Source of the DNA: Pseudomonadales bacterium
Lineage (GTDB): Bacteria > Pseudomonadota > Gammaproteobacteria > Pseudomonadales > Pseudohongiellaceae
NCBI GenBank assembly: GCA_024234395.1
Contig: JACKOH010000001.1
Location: forward strand, 248,001 to 312,000
Reading direction: 5' to 3'
DNA: 64,000 bases
Both the position numbers and the translations under genes were made by a program. The notes beneath the pieces are model-generated. The model was not told the DNA's origin. It saw only the letters and a program-made list of their open reading frames with translations, and did no database searches. Within the stretch, counting starts at the first letter, position 1. Each line of letters begins with the position of its first letter. Shown piece by piece: positions 18,458 to 26,690 of the stretch.

Positions 18458-18511
18458 TAACTGCCGGTCTGATGATGTTCCAATTGTTCGGCTGGAATCC
18501 TGGCAGGTGAC

Positions 18512-20446
18512 ATGAATTTCTTTGAATCCCAGGATATTGCCAAACGCAAGACCGGGCGTCTCATTTTTCTGTTTGCGCTGGCGGTGATTTCCCTGATTGC
18601 GATCACCAATATTCTGGTGATTGCTATTTTCGGGCTGATTCCACTTGACAGTGTTTCGGTCAACAGCGTGTCGGTGAGGAATCCGGCTGCCGGCTACGAC
18701 TGGCGGATGTTTGTTCTGGTCAGTTTTGCCGTGCTTGCAGTCATTGTGCTGGGCAGCCTTTACAAGCTGGCCGCACTTGCCGGAGGTGGAGCCAGGGTGG
18801 CGGAAATGCTGAATGGCCGGCTGTTGCTTCCCGAAACTGAAAATTTCAATGAACGCCAGTTATTGAATATAGTGGAAGAGATGGCGCTGGCTTGCGGTAC
18901 CCCGGTACCGCCCGTGTATCTTCTTGAGGAGTCCGGTATCAATGCCTTTGCCGCCGGCTACTCGCCAGGGGACGCGATTATCGGTGTGACGCGCGGCACT
19001 GTGGAAGATCTCAACAGGGACGAATTGCAGGGGGTTATCGCCCACGAATTCAGTCATATCCTGCATGGTGACATGCGTATCAACATTCGGTTGATAGCCA
19101 TTCTTCACGGTATCCTGGTGTTGGGGCTTATCGGCTACTATCTGATGCGAGGTGGCACCTACAGCCGCAGGTCACGAAATGGCAGCGGCATTGTTTTACT
19201 GGGACTGGGATTGCTGGTACTCGGCTATGTGGGTACTTTTTTCGGCAACCTGATCAAGGCGGCAGTCAGTCGCCAACGGGAATTCCTTGCCGACGCTTCG
19301 GCTGTGCAATTTACCCGGAATCCGCATGGTATCGGCGGTGCGCTGATGCGGATTGCCACACACCAGCAACGCTCCTATCTGAACAACCCGAACAGTGTGG
19401 AAATCAGTCACGCACTGTTTGAGGAAGGTTCGTTCAGCCGGCTGAGAAGACTGTACGCAACACACCCGCCAATTGACGTTCGAATCAAAGCCATTCTACC
19501 GGACTGGGACGGAGTCTACGATCTGGATCGCCTGGTGAATCAGGAGCGCCGTGATGCCGAGCAAGCGTCCGGTTCCGGAGCCGCAGATGCCCAGAGTCGC
19601 GCCGCCAGAATGACGCAATTGGCTGCTTTGGCGCTGGCCGATGCGATCGTGGAGCAGATTGGAAAGCCTGGTGTGGAGCAGTTGGATGAAGCGAAACGAC
19701 TGCTCAGGGAAATCCCCGACGGGTTGCTTGAAGCTGCCCACTCGCCCTCGGCTGCCCGGGCGTTAGTCTACCTCATGATCGTGGACGGCAATGAGGTTAT
19801 CCGCGATTCGCAATTGAACTACCTTGAAACATCCGCGGAGCAGGGTATCGCCGCAGAGCTGAACCGCCTGCTGGGGGAATTCAGTGAAATACCCACCCAG
19901 TTCCGGCTGCCCCTGCTTTCGATCGGGCTGCATAGCCTGAGGCAACTTTCTTCCCAGCAGTACGAACGTTTTTCAGCCAATCTGCTGCACCTGATCAAGT
20001 TGGATAAGCGCGTTAGCCTGTTCGAATGGGCGCTGCTGAAGATTGTTGGGAATACGCTGGATCCTGTGTTCAGGAAAAAATCCGCCAGATCGATAGGACG
20101 CAGGGAATTAAAAGACAGTCTTCCCGAACTGGAATGTCTGCTCTCCATGTTGGCGTATTCCGACCTGGAGAGTGAACTGGAGCCGGCGCAGGCCTTTGCC
20201 CGTGCCCGGGAGAAATTGCTGCCATTGCAGCTTGATCTGTGGGAAAAAGGGCGACTCGACTTTGCTTCGCTGGATCGGGCATTGGATCGGCTGGGGGAAT
20301 TGAAACCGCTGCAAAAACCCGCCGTCCTGAAAGCCTGTGTCGCCTGTATCATGGCCGATACGAGGGCCGCCCCGATCGAGATTGAATTGTTGAGAGCTAT
20401 CGGCGGCAGCCTCGATTGTCCGATTCCACCACTGCCGCTGCACTGA
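18512..20446 (+). CDS. Membrane-bound M48 family metalloprotease (HtpX-like) with long C-terminal extension
   Basis: The 644-residue product has two N-terminal membrane helices (about 18-45 and 62-90), an M48 protease domain with the zinc motif VIAHEFSHIL near residue 180, two further hydrophobic segments (about 193-210 and 225-250), and the downstream REFLADASAVQFTRNP motif supplying the third zinc ligand. HtpX itself is about 290 residues, so about 300 extra residues follow, mostly helical and soluble with no family I recognise. It is cotranscribed with lemA. A role in membrane protein quality control is inferred from the family. Confidence 0.88.
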   Translation: MNFFESQDIAKRKTGRLIFLFALAVISLIAITNILVIAIFGLIPLDSVSVNSVSVRNPAAGYDWRMFVLVSFAVLAVIVLGSLYKLAALAGGGARVAEMLNGRLLLPETENFNERQLLNIVEEMALACGTPVPPVYLLEESGINAFAAGYSPGDAIIGVTRGTVEDLNRDELQGVIAHEFSHILHGDMRINIRLIAILHGILVLGLIGYYLMRGGTYSRRSRNGSGIVLLGLGLLVLGYVGTFFGNLIKAAVSRQREFLADASAVQFTRNPHGIGGALMRIATHQQRSYLNNPNSVEISHALFEEGSFSRLRRLYATHPPIDVRIKAILPDWDGVYDLDRLVNQERRDAEQASGSGAADAQSRAARMTQLAALALADAIVEQIGKPGVEQLDEAKRLLREIPDGLLEAAHSPSAARALVYLMIVDGNEVIRDSQLNYLETSAEQGIAAELNRLLGEFSEIPTQFRLPLLSIGLHSLRQLSSQQYERFSANLLHLIKLDKRVSLFEWALLKIVGNTLDPVFRKKSARSIGRRELKDSLPELECLLSMLAYSDLESELEPAQAFARAREKLLPLQLDLWEKGRLDFASLDRALDRLGELKPLQKPAVLKACVACIMADTRAAPIEIELLRAIGGSLDCPIPPLPLH

Positions 20447-20614
20447 CAATCAGCCAGCGGTATTCATTGGTTAACCACTGAACACCTGTTGGCGTCTCCG
20501 TTTATCAATTACGGCTCCGACGGGCCATTCCCACACGGACCGTTACTGAATCGTATTCACGGTCTGGTGATGACTGACTGATAACGGCCAGTCAAAGGTC
20601 AATGTAATCAGAGG

Positions 20615-20709
20615 TTAGCAGCCTGTTGTTTACCTTCCGTAAATGAGCATTTTGAGACATATCTTAACGCCCTATTGTGCCAGCTGAGGGCTTTGCAACA
20701 GGCTGTTAG
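20615..20709. repeat. MITE-like inverted repeat element, copy A
   Basis: The element is bounded by CAGCCTGTTG (from 20619) and CAACAGGCTG (20696-20705) and flanked on both sides by TTAG, a possible 4-bp target duplication. Internal blocks GAGCATTTTGAG (20645-20656) and ATTGTGCCAGCTGAG (20674-20688) recur in copy B at 43573-43719. The right end directly abuts the TAG stop codon of ppdK (complement of 20710-20712). It lies between convergent genes and would form a bidirectional hairpin. Confidence 0.75.
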
Positions 20710-23460
20710 CTAGTTTTTCTCTCTCAATGCAGCCTGAGCTGCCGCCAGCCTGGCTATGGGTACCCGGGGTGGTGAACAACTCACATAATCCAGGTCGAGA
20801 TTGTGGCAGAAATCGATAGAGGACGGATCCCCCGCGTGCTCGCCACAGATACCAAGTTTCAGGTCCTTTTTCACTTTGCGGCCATTGGTAGCGGCAAAGT
20901 CCATCAGCTTGCCCACGCCGTGCTTGTCAATGCTGGCGAAGGGGTTCTGACTGTAGATTTCCTTTTTCTGGTACTCGTCATAGAACAGGCCCATGTCGTC
21001 ACGACTCAAACCCAGTGCTGTCTGGGTAAGGTCATTGGTGCCAAAACTGAAAAAGTCGGCTATCTGAGCTATCTCATTGGCAGTAATTGCGGCACGGGGG
21101 ACTTCCACCATGGTACCGACCAGATAACTGATCTTGACGCCGCGCCGCTGCATTACTTCTTCCGCCACTCTGTGAACGACCTGCAACTGATCATCCAGTT
21201 CAGCCTTGAAACCCACCAGTGGGATCATGATCTCGGGATTCACCTTGACCTTCTTCTTGGCTGTCATCACCTGGGCGGCAGCTTCGAAAATCGCCCGGGT
21301 CTGCATCTCGGTAATTTCCGGGTGCAGGATACCCAGTCGGCAGCCACGGCAACCGAGCATCGGGTTTTCCTCATGTAATGCCTTGATCCTTTCGATCACG
21401 AATTCCAGGGGCACGCCGAGCTTTTCCGCCAATTGCCGGCGAACCGCATCATCGTGGGGCAGAAACTCATGCAGCGGCGGATCGAGCAGGCGTATGGTAA
21501 CCGGTCGTCCGTTCATCTCTCTGAACAGGCCGACAAAGTCCTTCTTTTGGAAAGGCAGCAGTTTTTTCAGGGCAGCCCGTCGTTCCACTTCGTCCACAGC
21601 CAAAATCATCTGCCGCATCAGGTCGATGCGGTTGCCTTCGAAAAACATGTGCTCAGTTCTGCACAGGCCGATTCCCTCGGCACCGAAGGCAACTGCCTGG
21701 CGCGCCATGGACGGCGTATCGGCGTTGGTGCGGATTTTCAGACGGCGGTATTTGTCCGACCACTCCATCACCGTCTGGAACAGCTCGAAAGTATAGCTTT
21801 TCTCTGGCTTCATGCTGCCTTCAAGCACCCGCTTGACTTCCGAGTCGGCGCTTTCAATCATGCCCTTGTAGATGGCGCCGGTAGTGCCATCGATAGATAT
21901 ATAGTCACCTTCCTTGAGAACCACCTTGCCCGCGGTCAGGGTCTTGCGCTCGTAATTGATGGAGATATCCCCGGCTCCGCAGACGCATACCTTGCCCAGT
22001 TGACGGGCCACCAGCGCAGCGTGGGAAGAAACGCCACCCCGGGAAGTCAGAATTCCCTGTGAATGCAGCATGCCTTTGAGATCATCCGGTGAAGTCTCGG
22101 TACGGCACAGGACCACCTTGTTGCCACGTTTGATTTCCTGTTCGGCGGCTGCTGCGGTAAAGGCGATGCGACCGGTGGCGGCACCTGGCCCGGCGGGCAG
22201 TCCATTCCCGATGAGGGACGCGGCTTTCAGCGCCTTGGCGTCGAAAACCGGAACCAGCAGGGAGTCTATGGATTCAGCGGGAATTTTCAGCAGGGCAGTC
22301 TGTTGACTCATCAGGCGTTCACGTTGCATTTCAACTGCGATCCGGACTGCGGCGAGGCCGGTTCGTTTGCCGTTGCGGGTCTGCAGAATGAACAACCGTC
22401 CCTCTTCAATAGTGAACTCGAAGTCCTGCATGTCCTTGAAATGCCGTTCCAGTTTACTGCGGACCTTCTCGAGATCGCGGAAATTTTCCGGCAGTTCTTT
22501 TTCCATGTAAGCGATGGAATGAGGGGTTCTGACTCCGGCTACAACGTCTTCGCCCTGAGCGTTTACCAGGTACTCACCATAAAATGCCTTTTCGCCGTTG
22601 GCAGGATCCCGCGTGAAGGCGACACCGGTTGCGCTGGTCTCGCCCATATTGCCGAATACCATCGCCTGCACATTAACTGCCGTGCCCCATTCAGCAGGAA
22701 TTCCGTACTGCTGTCGATAAAGTATCGCACGAGGGTTTTTCCAGGATTTGAACACCGCCCCGATTGCCCCCCACAGTTGCTCCATGACATCCTGGGGGAA
22801 AGTCTTGCCGGTTTTTTTGCGGATCAAGCTCTTGTATTCCTTGACCAGTTCCTTCAGATCTTCTGTGGCCAGGGCGTTGTCCGAGTCGATGCCGAGCCTG
22901 GATTTCAGACGGTCCAGCACCTTGTGAAAGGGGTCGTCATCCTCCTCGCTCTCGGGCTGAATACCCAGCACGACGTCACCATACATCTGGATGAAGCGGC
23001 GATAGCAATCCCAGGCGAACCGGCTGTTTCCGGACCCAGTCGCCAGTCCTTCGACGGTTTCGTCATTGAGGCCCAGGTTGAGGATGGTATCCATCATACC
23101 AGGCATAGAATCTCGAGCGCCTGATCGGACTGAAACCAGCAGTGGGTTGGCGTTGGCACCAAATTTTTTACCCAATTGCTTTTCAATCTGGGCGACGGCG
23201 GCTTCCACATCTTTAATCAGGGACGGTGGATAGGTTTCCTTATGAGAGTAGAAATAATTACAGACTTCCGTACTTATCGTGAATCCAGGCGGAACAGGAA
23301 GGCCGATGGACGCCATTTCAGCCAGGTTGGCGCCTTTACCGCCCAGCAACTCTCGCATATTGGCGTTGCCTTCGGTTTTCTTGCCGAATGCGTAAACATA
23401 CTTGTCAGCCCGTTTCTGTGGCTTGCTTTTAGTGGCAGTTTTACGAGTAGTTTTAGTCAT
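20710..23460 (-). CDS. ppdK: Pyruvate, phosphate dikinase
   Basis: PPDK interconverts pyruvate, ATP and phosphate with phosphoenolpyruvate, AMP and pyrophosphate. The 916-residue product has a Lys-rich leader of about 20 residues, an N-terminal ATP-grasp domain (LLGGKGANLAEMASIGLPVP, then SVRSGARDSMPGMMDTILNL), the swivelling His domain (TSRGGVSSHAALVARQLG, catalytic His) and a C-terminal TIM barrel ending with the catalytic Cys in LGICGEHAGDP. The full length is present. In this direction PPDK can serve gluconeogenic growth on lactate or acetate, and the pyrophosphate it makes or uses could link to the membrane pyrophosphatase at 59.6 kb (inference). Confidence 0.95.
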   Translation of the reverse strand: MTKTTRKTATKSKPQKRADKYVYAFGKKTEGNANMRELLGGKGANLAEMASIGLPVPPGFTISTEVCNYFYSHKETYPPSLIKDVEAAVAQIEKQLGKKFGANANPLLVSVRSGARDSMPGMMDTILNLGLNDETVEGLATGSGNSRFAWDCYRRFIQMYGDVVLGIQPESEEDDDPFHKVLDRLKSRLGIDSDNALATEDLKELVKEYKSLIRKKTGKTFPQDVMEQLWGAIGAVFKSWKNPRAILYRQQYGIPAEWGTAVNVQAMVFGNMGETSATGVAFTRDPANGEKAFYGEYLVNAQGEDVVAGVRTPHSIAYMEKELPENFRDLEKVRSKLERHFKDMQDFEFTIEEGRLFILQTRNGKRTGLAAVRIAVEMQRERLMSQQTALLKIPAESIDSLLVPVFDAKALKAASLIGNGLPAGPGAATGRIAFTAAAAEQEIKRGNKVVLCRTETSPDDLKGMLHSQGILTSRGGVSSHAALVARQLGKVCVCGAGDISINYERKTLTAGKVVLKEGDYISIDGTTGAIYKGMIESADSEVKRVLEGSMKPEKSYTFELFQTVMEWSDKYRRLKIRTNADTPSMARQAVAFGAEGIGLCRTEHMFFEGNRIDLMRQMILAVDEVERRAALKKLLPFQKKDFVGLFREMNGRPVTIRLLDPPLHEFLPHDDAVRRQLAEKLGVPLEFVIERIKALHEENPMLGCRGCRLGILHPEITEMQTRAIFEAAAQVMTAKKKVKVNPEIMIPLVGFKAELDDQLQVVHRVAEEVMQRRGVKISYLVGTMVEVPRAAITANEIAQIADFFSFGTNDLTQTALGLSRDDMGLFYDEYQKKEIYSQNPFASIDKHGVGKLMDFAATNGRKVKKDLKLGICGEHAGDPSSIDFCHNLDLDYVSCSPPRVPIARLAAAQAALREKN

Positions 23461-23795
23461 GCGAGTATTTTGTCCCCATCTAGCCAGTTTTCATATAGCG
23501 ACGTGCCCAGTACCCATCCCTCAGTCGGCATGAAGCCAACCACCATTGCCCGGTACAACGGGCTGGCAGGAGTCGGAAAACGACCCCGAACGGGGAAGAG
23601 GAGGATAAAGCACCTGTCCGGCAAAATCCAGCCTTGAAAAACTTCGAAACGGGTGGAAGTCACTGATAATGTGCCAGATTCGGCGGGGCGCACCATCCCG
23701 GGGCGTTGGTGCATAGGTAGCTGCGCCCACGGGTTGTGGTGTCAGGGATTTCGGGGCATTTGATTGTTGTTGGAAGTATGGGTGTATTGGTTCGG
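23461..23795. other. Gene-free stretch upstream of ppdK, left edge of AT-rich segment
   Basis: About 335 nt with no supported gene. Up to about 23750 the base composition is like the rest of the window; AT content rises from about 23765. It holds the presumed ppdK promoter (minus strand). A minus-strand frame over 23457-23714 looks like random translation of GC-rich DNA. No tRNA, attachment site or transposon end was seen at the composition border. Confidence 0.5.
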
Positions 23796-24443
23796 TTATT
23801 TTATTGGTTCTGGCTGACTTGATTCTTCCTGGACTACAGTATTTATGCGAGGAGTACTAAAGATTGGACGGCGTTGTCTCTTTTCTCGCTTTTTATATTC
23901 ATTCCAATAGCTGTGAAATCCTCGTACTAACTTCCATCTAGTAGTAAAGCTTATTGAAATTTCCTGATGTGTCGAGAGCCCTTGTATTAATGACGGAGTT
24001 CCCATGTATAGTAACGTAGGATTAGTCAAGCTATGTATGTGGTCAACGTTTTTGTTCTTTGCATTACGCATTAGTAACACGTATTTTTTTCCGCTGAAGA
24101 AGACGTCTTTCAACAGATTTTTCCAAACTGAAAATTGAAGCTTAGCTGTTTTCAGAGTCGGACTAATCCAAACGCCATTTACTTCCATCATGTCATAAGG
24201 GTCTAGCTTAAAAAATTTATCAGTGTTCTTAATTGAGTCTGGTACAAACATAGTAGACCTGAATGGTGGTTTTGTGACGATTATATATCCACCTACAAGT
24301 CGTTTTTGTAGGAAAGCTCCTACTACTTTATTTGCTAATACATATGGAAGTGGGAGTTGTACTCCAACAAAGTTCCCGAATCGGTCAATGAACTGTTCTA
24401 TTTCGTCTTGATCGGAAAGAGTCCGAAAAACCAGTTCTTCCAT
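23796..24443 (-). CDS. Hypothetical protein, possibly GNAT-like acyltransferase
   Basis: I do not recognise this 215-residue protein with certainty. A segment reading LVGGYIIVTKPPF (about residues 49-61), then EVNGVWISP (about 87-95) and KKYVLLMRNAKNKNV with a late TLLYMGTP, has the strand-helix-strand rhythm of GNAT-fold N-acyltransferases. The C-terminal 40 residues are highly basic and polar. The ATG at 24443 has AAGG 7 nt upstream and lies 46 nt inside the end of the ICMT-like gene, so the two are tightly coupled. Codon use is AT-rich, unlike the flanking genes. It is not a recognisable LuxI protein. An enzyme acting on the same small molecule as the methyltransferase is my best guess. 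Confidence 0.6.
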   Translation of the reverse strand: MEELVFRTLSDQDEIEQFIDRFGNFVGVQLPLPYVLANKVVGAFLQKRLVGGYIIVTKPPFRSTMFVPDSIKNTDKFFKLDPYDMMEVNGVWISPTLKTAKLQFSVWKNLLKDVFFSGKKYVLLMRNAKNKNVDHIHSLTNPTLLYMGTPSLIQGLSTHQEISISFTTRWKLVRGFHSYWNEYKKREKRQRRPIFSTPRINTVVQEESSQPEPIK

Positions 24444-24997
24444 TGCGTAGCCTTAGGCAGAAACATTCCAATTTCATTTTTATATTTTTTATAACTTGGT
24501 CCTAGCGTTGTCCTTTCCAATTGTTGTTCTTCAGAAAATGCTGCGACCACATAAAAAGTAAATAGCATAGTTAGTGTAATCCACAATGATGCTAAGTTAA
24601 ACACCAATGTACTTGTTATCCAGGTAATTATGTAAGACAGATAAAAAGGGTGCCGAACAATCAAAAAGGGGCCTTGTGTAATAATATTTCCTACTCCTGC
24701 GCCCGTTGCAAAACTTAATTCTTTACTGCTCTTTATGGACCACCAAAACAAGCTAAGAGAAGTTAGGTAACCAATAGATAACTCGAATGACTTCAAAATG
24801 GATAATTCACTAGGGGCAAAGGAAAGAAAGCAATAAAATGTAATAAATATTTGTACAGCGACAACTAGATCATAAAGATAGGCAACATATTTAGTTTTGT
24901 TCGAATTAATTTGGAAGAACATATACCTACCCCAGATGTAGCTTCCGATTAAAACAATAAAAACTAATAACGGGAGAAGAGTGGCAATTGATAACAC
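24398..24997 (-). CDS. Isoprenylcysteine/phospholipid methyltransferase-like membrane protein
   Basis: The 199-residue product has about five hydrophobic helices (roughly 4-22, 38-60, 72-90, 112-130 and 134-154) and the C-terminal SAM-binding signature of the ICMT/PEMT superfamily: GPFLIVRHPFYLSY (Gly109-Tyr122), EEQQLE (from 156) and LGPSYKKYKNEI. Bacterial members methylate small lipophilic acids or lipids inside the membrane; the substrate here is unknown. The start is GTG at 24997 with AGG about 8 nt upstream. It is the first gene of a two-gene unit with the GNAT-like gene and is divergent from the cyclase gene 128 nt away. Confidence 0.75.
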   Translation of the reverse strand: MLSIATLLPLLVFIVLIGSYIWGRYMFFQINSNKTKYVAYLYDLVVAVQIFITFYCFLSFAPSELSILKSFELSIGYLTSLSLFWWSIKSSKELSFATGAGVGNIITQGPFLIVRHPFYLSYIITWITSTLVFNLASLWITLTMLFTFYVVAAFSEEQQLERTTLGPSYKKYKNEIGMFLPKATQWKNWFFGLFPIKTK

Positions 24998-25125
24998 GGT
25001 GAATGCCTAAAGAATAAATAGGGTGCGCCGTTTATAGCATTTGTGTAGATCCATATGAAGTACGTAACTGATAAATTTCATTAGCAGTCAAAGTAGATTT
25101 CGTAGGGTCCAGATAACACATTCAC

Positions 25126-26556
25126 TTGTATCCACTTAATTGGGAAAAGTTCTTGAAGATTAACAAAGACAAGTATTTCAATTATTGTCAAGAACACAGA
25201 GATGAATTTAAAAGTGAGTTGAGGGACGAAGCATCCCGAGCGCTAAGTGGATGGCCGTGTCGAATCGCGGCACTTCTATTGGCCACTTCTTCGTTAGTGA
25301 CATACTATCATCCAGCCAATCAAGATAACCCGATGTTGCTTTACAGTTTGTTTGCATATGCAATTCCGATTGCAATAGTAGTTGTATTTAGGCCTCTCAC
25401 ATTACTATTTTCAACCCTTAATAAATATAGCCCTATAATTTTAGACTTTTTAATTTTTTCTGGGCTAGCTGGCTTTCTGGCAACATTGAGAATTTTGCTA
25501 GGGGAGTTTGAATTAGACGAAGATATTCAGGCTGTAAACTTAGCTTTACTGGGGCAGATAAACTTTGTGCTTCTTTTAGCTACAGCTTTTTCTTATCACA
25601 TAAATTACTTTGTAACGTTTAACAGAAATTTATTTCTCACATTAATGACAGCCACCTCATTGGCCTTGATCAGTTACGACTTTGTCTTATTGAACTGGAT
25701 TCAGGTACTTCAAGGTTTTATGGCAGGCACCATATTTAGCTGGATTTTTTTTATTTCTATACGTACCCGCTTCTACCTAAAGTCAACTGATGCAGACATC
25801 AGGCAGCATCTCTATAATCAGCTTTCCAAGCTTGTCTACCCTCACCAACTCGAAAGAATCAAGTTGGGGGATGAGCTCGAAAGTACCATGCCATTGAAAG
25901 AGGGAAAGGCAATAGTCAATGTGTTTGATGTTCAAAAATCCAGTGAGATAAGACATGAGCGTACGCGTGAATTTTTTATGGGTGTCTTTCAGTCTTTTTT
26001 GCAGATATGTATGCACGGGTACGAGCACAATCCATTGCGTTCCCGTGCTTTCCGTCTCAAGGAGACAGGGGACGGGTTTATCAGTGCCGTAGGCTATCCG
26101 TTTTTGCCGATTGAATCGAGGTCGTTGGCGGACAGTGCTGTTTCGGCGGCGCTGGATATGTTCGAGGCATTTAATGGAGAGGTGGAGAAATTTAATTATT
26201 CCCGGCCTATTAAAGCGGCTATGGGGCTGGCTTACAATTCAGTGCAGGGCACCTTCCAGTCAGGCGGTATCCGGGCCTATGACCTTTTTGGCGATGCGTT
26301 GATCCAGGCCGCTCGTTATGAGGAACTGCGCAAGCATCCTTTGCTGCAGAAGTTGATTGCGGAACAGGCAGTCCATCAGGGACTCGATCACTACCATATC
26401 CTGATAATTCAGGAGGTAATCTATAACTCCTTGAGTCATCCCTTCCGTGATCTGTTTCGTGAGGTGGATCTTTGGAGCGACTACTTCAAAGGACACAGTT
26501 TTCAATCATTACATGACAACGATGCCCGCTATGTTTACTTTCATGTTCTGGAATAA
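25126..26556 (+). CDS. Six-TM class III adenylate/guanylate cyclase-like protein
   Basis: The 476-residue product has a polar N-terminus, six membrane helices (about residues 43-62, 69-88, 101-125, 136-160, 168-190, 192-213) and a class III cyclase domain (about 258-440). Metal-binding Asp268 (NVFDVQKSS) and Asp316 (KETGDGF) are present. In YDLFGDALIQAAR, Asp386 fits ATP selectivity and the transition-state Arg397 is kept, but the usual Asn is Ile393. The start is TTG at 25126 with a poor ribosome binding site. Codons up to about residue 300 are AT-rich and later ones resemble the native genome, so the gene looks chimeric. Six-TM cyclases can act as membrane receptors for lipophilic ligands (family knowledge); the ligand is unknown. 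Confidence 0.8.
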   Translation: MYPLNWEKFLKINKDKYFNYCQEHRDEFKSELRDEASRALSGWPCRIAALLLATSSLVTYYHPANQDNPMLLYSLFAYAIPIAIVVVFRPLTLLFSTLNKYSPIILDFLIFSGLAGFLATLRILLGEFELDEDIQAVNLALLGQINFVLLLATAFSYHINYFVTFNRNLFLTLMTATSLALISYDFVLLNWIQVLQGFMAGTIFSWIFFISIRTRFYLKSTDADIRQHLYNQLSKLVYPHQLERIKLGDELESTMPLKEGKAIVNVFDVQKSSEIRHERTREFFMGVFQSFLQICMHGYEHNPLRSRAFRLKETGDGFISAVGYPFLPIESRSLADSAVSAALDMFEAFNGEVEKFNYSRPIKAAMGLAYNSVQGTFQSGGIRAYDLFGDALIQAARYEELRKHPLLQKLIAEQAVHQGLDHYHILIIQEVIYNSLSHPFRDLFREVDLWSDYFKGHSFQSLHDNDARYVYFHVLE

Positions 26557-26690
26557 ATCTGCGTATCTTGCCTCAGCTAGCCGCAGGAAGCATGTAGCCA
26601 GAACAGTGCAATAAATGAACAGAGGTTCAGCGGGTTGTTAGATAAAAATGCCTTGATCGAAGTGGAATTCTTCGCGAGCCGTAATCAGCC

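Larger units (their letters stand above)
23770..26030. other. AT-rich, probably horizontally acquired segment
   Basis: Hand counts on 60-base lines give about 27-38% G+C here (for example 27% at 24841, 30% at 25381) against 55-58% immediately right of 26040 and about 60% left of 23760. The segment covers a GNAT-like gene, an ICMT-like gene and about the first 300 codons of the cyclase gene. There is no integrase, transposase or terminal repeat, so homologous exchange in the shared part of the cyclase gene is a simpler explanation than transposition. Confidence 0.75.

Noticed and set aside
23457..23714. Minus-strand frame of 85 codons upstream of ppdK
   Set aside because: No family resemblance, and the residue content looks like random reading of GC-rich DNA.
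23796..24443. LuxI-type acyl-homoserine lactone synthase
   Set aside because: Some GNAT-like rhythm is present, but the conserved Arg, Glu and Asp pattern of LuxI was not found, so only a tentative GNAT-like call is kept.
23770..26030. Prophage, transposon or defence island
   Set aside because: No integrase, transposase, phage structural gene, nuclease or terminal repeat is visible; the segment is just over 2 kb.
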